Source of the DNA: Bacteroidales bacterium
GTDB lineage: Bacteria > Bacteroidota > Bacteroidia > Bacteroidales > UBA932
Assembly (NCBI GenBank): GCA_017555925.1
Contig: JAFZFL010000200.1
Coordinates: forward strand, 1-6,717
Direction: 5' to 3'
Length of the DNA stretch: 6,717 nucleotides
The translations under genes and the position numbers were made by a program. The notes beneath the pieces were generated by a model. The model did not search any database. It was not told the origin of the DNA and saw only the letters and a list, made by a program, of their open reading frames with translations. Below are positions 5,443-6,717 of this stretch, piece by piece. The number at the start of each line of letters is the position of its first letter. The first letter of the stretch is position 1.

Positions 5443-6717
5443 ATGCTAACAGTTATTATTTTATCATTTTTTGGAGCGATAGTAGGATTCGGGATAGGAT
5501 ACTACGTTGTGAATAATGTGGTTCTAAAGAAGAAGAAAGAACAAGTGCTTAAAGATGCGGCTCTCGAAGGTGAGAACATCAAGAAAGAGAAAATTTTTCA
5601 GGCAAAAGAAAAATTCCTTCAGTTGAAAACAGAACATGAGCAGTTCATCAATGAAAAGAACAATCAGATTCAACAGATAGAGAATAAAGTAAAACAAAAA
5701 GAATTGATTGTTAACCAACAAAATGCAGATTTAAACAAAAAGCAGTCAGAGATTGACAAAATCAAAGAGAACCTCAATCATCAGGTAGCAATTGTAAACA
5801 AGAAATCTGAAGAGTATGACAAGCTTAAACAACAGGCTATTGAGAAGATTGAGAGCATTGCAGGAATGACAGCAGCCGAAGCAAAAGCCCAGCTTGTACA
5901 AACAATGAAGGATGAGGCCAAGACAGAGGCTATGTCCTACATAAATGACGTAATGGATGAAGCACGTCTTACTGCATCAAAAGAAGCTAAAAGAATAGTA
6001 ATCAATACTATTCAGAGAACTGCCCCTGAAACTGCAATTGAGAATGCTGTTACTGTATTCAATATTGAGAGTGACGAAATCAAGGGTAGAATCATTGGTC
6101 GTGAAGGAAGAAACATTAGAGCTCTTGAAGCTGCTACAGGTGTAGAGATTGTTGTAGATGATACACCAGAGGCAATACTTCTATCTGCATTTGACCCTGT
6201 AAGACGTGAGGTTGCACGTTTGGCACTGCACCAGCTTGTTACAGATGGCAGAATTCACCCGGCACGTATTGAGGAGGTTGTTGCAAAAGTCCAGAGACAA
6301 CTTGAAGATGAGATTATGGAGACAGGTAAACGCACCTGTATAGATCTTGGCATACATGGTCTTCATATTGAATTGATCAAATTGATAGGAAGAATGAAGT
6401 ACCGCTCATCATACGGCCAGAACCTGTTGCAGCACTCAAGGGAGGTTGCCAATATTTGTGCTACTATGGCATCTGAATTGGGTCTTAATCCAAAAGCTGC
6501 AAAAAGAGCAGGTCTCTTGCATGATATAGGTAAAGTTTCGGATGAAGATCCTGAACTTCCACATGCTATTTTGGGTATGAAACTGGCAGAGAAATATAAA
6601 GAGAAACCTGAAATTTGCAACGCAATTGGCGCTCACCACGAAGAGGTTGAGATGACTTCACTCCTTTCACCACTTGTTCTTGTAGGTGATGCCATCTCAG
6701 GAGCACGCCCTGGTGCA
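5443..6717 (+). CDS. rny: Ribonuclease Y, 3' partial
   Basis: RNase Y is a membrane-anchored endoribonuclease that starts mRNA decay and processing. The 425 visible residues show its domains in order. An N-terminal membrane helix spans about residues 2-24 ([20 protein letters not shown]), followed by KKKK. A charged coiled coil runs to about 150. A KH RNA-binding domain carries the GREG loop (219-222, within [15 protein letters not shown]). The HD domain shows His331 (LLQHSREVA), the catalytic pair His360-Asp361 (LLHDIGK), His398-His399 (GAHHEE) and Asp416 (LVGDAISG). The HD pair lies within ten residues of its place in the 520-residue Bacillus subtilis enzyme, so roughly 90 C-terminal residues lie beyond the window. 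The ATG at 5443 is the first codon that gives the membrane anchor, and no Shine-Dalgarno sequence precedes it. The gene follows the structured RNA by 30 bases. Confidence 0.95.
   Translation, partial: MLTVIILSFFGAIVGFGIGYYVVNNVVLKKKKEQVLKDAALEGENIKKEKIFQAKEKFLQLKTEHEQFINEKNNQIQQIENKVKQKELIVNQQNADLNKKQSEIDKIKENLNHQVAIVNKKSEEYDKLKQQAIEKIESIAGMTAAEAKAQLVQTMKDEAKTEAMSYINDVMDEARLTASKEAKRIVINTIQRTAPETAIENAVTVFNIESDEIKGRIIGREGRNIRALEAATGVEIVVDDTPEAILLSAFDPVRREVARLALHQLVTDGRIHPARIEEVVAKVQRQLEDEIMETGKRTCIDLGIHGLHIELIKLIGRMKYRSSYGQNLLQHSREVANICATMASELGLNPKAAKRAGLLHDIGKVSDEDPELPHAILGMKLAEKYKEKPEICNAIGAHHEEVEMTSLLSPLVLVGDAISGARPGA

Noticed and set aside
1..6717. CRISPR array, insertion sequence, phage remnant or defence system
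   Set aside because: No spaced direct repeats, transposase-like frames, terminal inverted repeats or defence domains were seen; every gene has a housekeeping or metabolic context.

Overview
This AT-rich window comes from a Bacteroidota genome, most likely the order Bacteroidales. The evidence is the AT-rich translation leaders that mostly lack a Shine-Dalgarno sequence, a clean Bacteroidota-type promoter (TTG, 19 bases, TATCTTTG) and the family make-up. All supported genes are on the + strand. The window starts inside one gene and ends inside another. No mobile element, CRISPR array, tRNA, rRNA or sign of recent transfer was seen, so this looks like ordinary core genome.

Region 1 (2..4499) is one tight operon for ferredoxin-linked 2-oxoacid metabolism. 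It holds the 3' part of a fused ADP-forming acyl-CoA synthetase, an unrecognised 54-residue membrane protein, and then all four subunits of a 2-oxoacid:ferredoxin oxidoreductase of the VOR/KOR type: a 2x[4Fe-4S] ferredoxin subunit, alpha, TPP-binding beta, and gamma. Together the oxidoreductase would turn a 2-oxoacid into acyl-CoA, CO2 and reduced ferredoxin, and the synthetase would turn acyl-CoA into acid and ATP. Both reactions are reversible in principle. A strong intrinsic terminator at 4526..4558 ends the operon.

Region 2 (4573..5227) begins with that promoter. It carries a short coiled-coil protein and, 2 bases later, zapA, the FtsZ-ring-associated protein. The pairing suggests that the unknown coiled-coil protein is a ZapA partner.

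Region 3 (about 5219..5412) is non-coding but highly structured. A 17-bp closing stem with one bulge joins the end of zapA to a point just before eight Ts and encloses about 150 nt of hairpins and unpaired bubble. Its size, architecture and place after zapA fit 6S RNA (ssrS). Its 5' strand overlaps the end of the zapA reading frame.

Region 4 (5443..6717) is rny (RNase Y): a membrane anchor, a long coiled coil, a KH domain and most of an HD domain, cut by the window end.

The best leads are the 6S-like RNA and its overlap with zapA, the small membrane protein inside the oxidoreductase operon, and the coiled-coil partner of ZapA. Nothing here clearly amounts to a wholly new system.
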